A stretch of DNA of 64,000 bases, taken from the NCBI GenBank assembly GCA_036723735.1, contig DAIMGT010000002.1:59408-123407 (forward strand), written 5' to 3'. The DNA comes from UBA4656 sp002405525 (GTDB lineage Bacteria > Pseudomonadota > Gammaproteobacteria > Xanthomonadales > Ahniellaceae). The notes beneath the pieces were generated by a model. It was not told where the DNA came from and did no database searches. It saw only the letters and a list, made by a program, of their open reading frames with translations. Below, piece by piece: positions 62,207 to 64,000 of the stretch. The stretch's first letter is position 1. The number at the start of each line of letters is the position of its first letter. Position numbers and translations under genes: made by a program.

Positions 62207-62358
62207 CGCCCCCTCTCCCCAGCCCCTCTCCCACGAGGGGAGGGGGGCTCGGATTTTGCGGTCTTGGGGCTTGCAGGAACGGTTGGGTTTTTCCCATCGA
62301 GCGGGCGTGGTTTGTTCCCCTCTCCCCCCGTGGGAGAGGGGGTGGGGGAGAGGGGGCG
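62207..62358. repeat. Pair of inverted C-T/G-A rich hairpin repeats
   Basis: A roughly 45-base unit (CGCCCCCTCTCCCC...CTCTCCCACGAGGGG) at 62207-62252 recurs in reverse complement at 62313-62358. The right copy contains the perfect ten-pair hairpin CCCCTCTCCC/GGGAGAGGGG. Such C/T-rich palindromic units are dispersed in many GC-rich proteobacterial genomes and give spurious peptides like PLSPAPLPRGEG. The right arm abuts ilvA and its gagaggggg can act as the ilvA Shine-Dalgarno. Confidence 0.85.
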
Positions 62359-62365
62359 AGCCCGA

Positions 62366-63952
62366 GTGAGCCAGTCGAGCATCGCCGAGACGCGAGGTCC
62401 AGCGGCTGAAGTCGTCGGACGGGCGTCCGCGCCGGTCGATCCCCCCTCCTGGCTCGAACGCATCCTCAAGGCCGCCGTCTATGACGTCGCGATCGAATCC
62501 CCGCTCGACCCGGCGCGCCGCCTCTCCCAGCGGCTCGGCCGCGAGGTGCTGCTCAAGCGCGAGGACCTGCAGCCGGTCTTCTCCTTCAAGCTGCGCGGCG
62601 CCTACAACAAGATCGCGCACCTGTCGGACGCGGAGGCCGCGCGCGGTGTGATCTGCGCCTCGGCCGGCAACCACGCGCAGGGCGTGGCGCTGGCGGCGAA
62701 GCGGCGCGGCATCCGCGCGGTGATCGTGATGCCGGTGACCACGCCGCGGATCAAGGTCGATGCGGTGCGCGACCTCGGCGGCGAGGTGGTGCTGCACGGC
62801 GACGACTTCGACGCGGCCAACGCGCACGCGCGCACGCTCGAGCGCGCGCAGGGCCTGACCTTCGTGCATCCCTTCGACGATCCCGACGTGATCGCGGGCC
62901 AGGGCACGATCGCGATGGAGGTCCTGCGCCAACGCCGCGGCGAGACGATCGAAGCGATCTTCGTGCCGATCGGCGGCGGCGGGCTCATCGCCGGCATCGG
63001 CGCCTACGTCAAGGCGCTGTTCCCCGCGATCCGCGTGGTCGGCGTGGAGCCGGTCGATGCCGCCAGCATGCAGGCCGCGCTGGCCGCGGGCCACCCGGTG
63101 CGGCTCGATCGCGTGGGCCTGTTCGCCGATGGCGTGGCCGTGCGCGAGGTCGGCGCGCACACCTTCGCGATCGCGCAGCGCTGCGTGGATGAGATCGTGA
63201 CCGTCGACACGGACCAGATCTGCGCCGCGATCCAGGACATCTTCGAGGACACGCGCACCGTGGTGGAGCCTGCCGGCGCGCTCGCCGTCGCCGGCATCAA
63301 GCGCTGGATCGTGGAGCATCCGGGCGGGCGGGGCGCGCTGGTGGCGATCAACTGCGGGGCCAACATGAACTTCGACCGCCTGCGCCACGTCGCCGAACGC
63401 GCCGACCTCGGCGCGCAGCGCGAGATGCTGCTGGCGGTGGAGATCCCCGAACAGCCGGGTTCGTTCCGCCGCTTCTGCGAGGTCATCGGCCGTCGCGGCG
63501 TGACCGAGTTCAACTACCGCTACGCCGACGACCGCGCGGCGCGCATATTCGTCGGCCTGTCGATCGAGCCGGGTGGCGCCGACCGCGCGCAGCTGTTGGC
63601 GTCGATCCAGGGCGCGGGCTTTCCCGCGACCGACCTAAGCGACGACGAAATGGCGAAGCTGCACGTGCGCTACATGGTCGGCGGCCGGGCACCCGGGCTA
63701 ACGCACGAAAGGCTGTTCCGGTTCGAATTCCCCGAACGCCCAGGCGCGCTGGCGCGCTTCCTCGACGCCATCGGTGCGACCTGGAACATCAGCCTGTTCC
63801 ATTACCGCAACCACGGCAGCGACGTCGGCCGCGTGCTGGCCGGCATCCAGGTGCCGCCGGAAACCGGCGCGGAGTTCGACCGCCACCTCGCGGCGCTGGG
63901 CTACAACTTCACCGACGAATCCACCAACCCCGCGTACCGCGCCTTTCTGTAG
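62366..63952 (+). CDS. ilvA: Threonine dehydratase (biosynthetic)
   Basis: The roughly 528-residue PLP enzyme has the PLP lysine in FSFKLRGAYNK (near 76), SAGNHAQGVAL, and GGGGLIAGIG (phosphate-binding). Two C-terminal ACT-like regulatory domains (about 345-528) give feedback by isoleucine. The GTG at 62366 follows the repeat's gagaggggg; no ATG fits nearby, and the open frame further upstream encodes only repeat-derived sequence. It completes ilvD-ilvC-ilvE-ilvA. Confidence 0.95.
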   Translation: MSQSSIAETRGPAAEVVGRASAPVDPPSWLERILKAAVYDVAIESPLDPARRLSQRLGREVLLKREDLQPVFSFKLRGAYNKIAHLSDAEAARGVICASAGNHAQGVALAAKRRGIRAVIVMPVTTPRIKVDAVRDLGGEVVLHGDDFDAANAHARTLERAQGLTFVHPFDDPDVIAGQGTIAMEVLRQRRGETIEAIFVPIGGGGLIAGIGAYVKALFPAIRVVGVEPVDAASMQAALAAGHPVRLDRVGLFADGVAVREVGAHTFAIAQRCVDEIVTVDTDQICAAIQDIFEDTRTVVEPAGALAVAGIKRWIVEHPGGRGALVAINCGANMNFDRLRHVAERADLGAQREMLLAVEIPEQPGSFRRFCEVIGRRGVTEFNYRYADDRAARIFVGLSIEPGGADRAQLLASIQGAGFPATDLSDDEMAKLHVRYMVGGRAPGLTHERLFRFEFPERPGALARFLDAIGATWNISLFHYRNHGSDVGRVLAGIQVPPETGAEFDRHLAALGYNFTDESTNPAYRAFL

Positions 63953-64000
63953 ATGCTATGCGGGCCGTCCGCAGTCATCCTCTGATTTGGTCTCAAACAA
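63953..64000 (+). other. Sequence downstream of ilvA at the window edge
   Basis: Only 48 bases remain. A ten-codon frame starting directly after the ilvA stop (63953-63985) and a small GCGG/CCGC hairpin are seen, but nothing can be assigned. Confidence 0.3.

Noticed and set aside
62201..62365. Upstream extension of the ilvA frame
   Set aside because: It translates the inverted repeats into PLSPAPLPRGEG-type peptide, a known artefact of such repeats.
63953..63985. Ten-codon frame directly after ilvA
   Set aside because: Too short and at the window edge; no supporting context.

Overview
This 64 kb window is a chromosomal segment of a GC-rich (roughly 70 percent by eye) Gammaproteobacterium. 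The best guess is a member of the Xanthomonadales/Lysobacterales. The guess rests on gene order, not on a database search: csrA followed by tRNA-Ser(GCU) and tRNA-Arg(ACG); tig-clpP-clpX-lon-hup-ppiD; mltD beside a yafS-like gene, rnhA and dnaQ; small SRP RNA in front of dnaX-ybaB-recR; yceD-rpmF-fabH-fabD-fabG-acpP-fabF-pabBC-mltG-tmk-holB-pilZ; and leuACDB next to ilv genes. Almost all of it is housekeeping DNA. No prophage, insertion sequence, CRISPR array or integrase was seen. Most long open frames on the strand opposite the real genes are GC-rich shadows.

Layout. 1-1.9 kb: csrA and seven tRNA genes with several sigma70-like promoters. 1.9-10.8 kb: protein quality control (trigger factor, ClpP, ClpX, Lon, HU, PpiD) with tRNA-Val and tRNA-Asp between hup and ppiD. 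11-15.3 kb: fabI and an MltD-like lipoprotein on the minus strand, then methyltransferase, rnhA and dnaQ. 15.3-24.9 kb is the only accessory-looking stretch: a five-haem cytochrome, a membrane Ser/Thr kinase, a PP2C phosphatase, an autotransporter with six Ig-like modules, and a secreted Sel1/coiled-coil/caspase-like protein. 25-30.3 kb: LPS core genes (DUF6165-like, GT9, KdkA) running into a metallo-hydrolase and moaA-C-D-E. 30.5-34.7 kb: tRNA-Ser, SRP RNA, dnaX, ybaB, recR, a HIT protein and an Slp lipoprotein. 34.8-41.9 kb: TgpA/DUF58/MoxR, a GT39-type transferase, Maf and an unknown coiled-coil membrane protein. 42-52.8 kb: fatty-acid, folate and DNA-replication operon ending in pilZ. 53-64 kb: leucine operon facing away from ilvD-ilvC-ilvE-ilvA.

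Regulation visible in the sequence: a leucine-codon-rich leader peptide and a hairpin precede leuA, which is a classical attenuation layout. A promoter, a structured leader and a strong intrinsic terminator precede ilvD. A sigma32-like promoter precedes lon. acpP has its own promoter and a terminator. Two inverted hairpin repeats between ilvE and ilvA apparently supply the ilvA ribosome binding site.

The most interesting candidate for an undescribed system is the kinase, phosphatase, autotransporter and caspase-like cluster at 16.8-24.8 kb. Its functional linkage is inferred from neighbourhood only.
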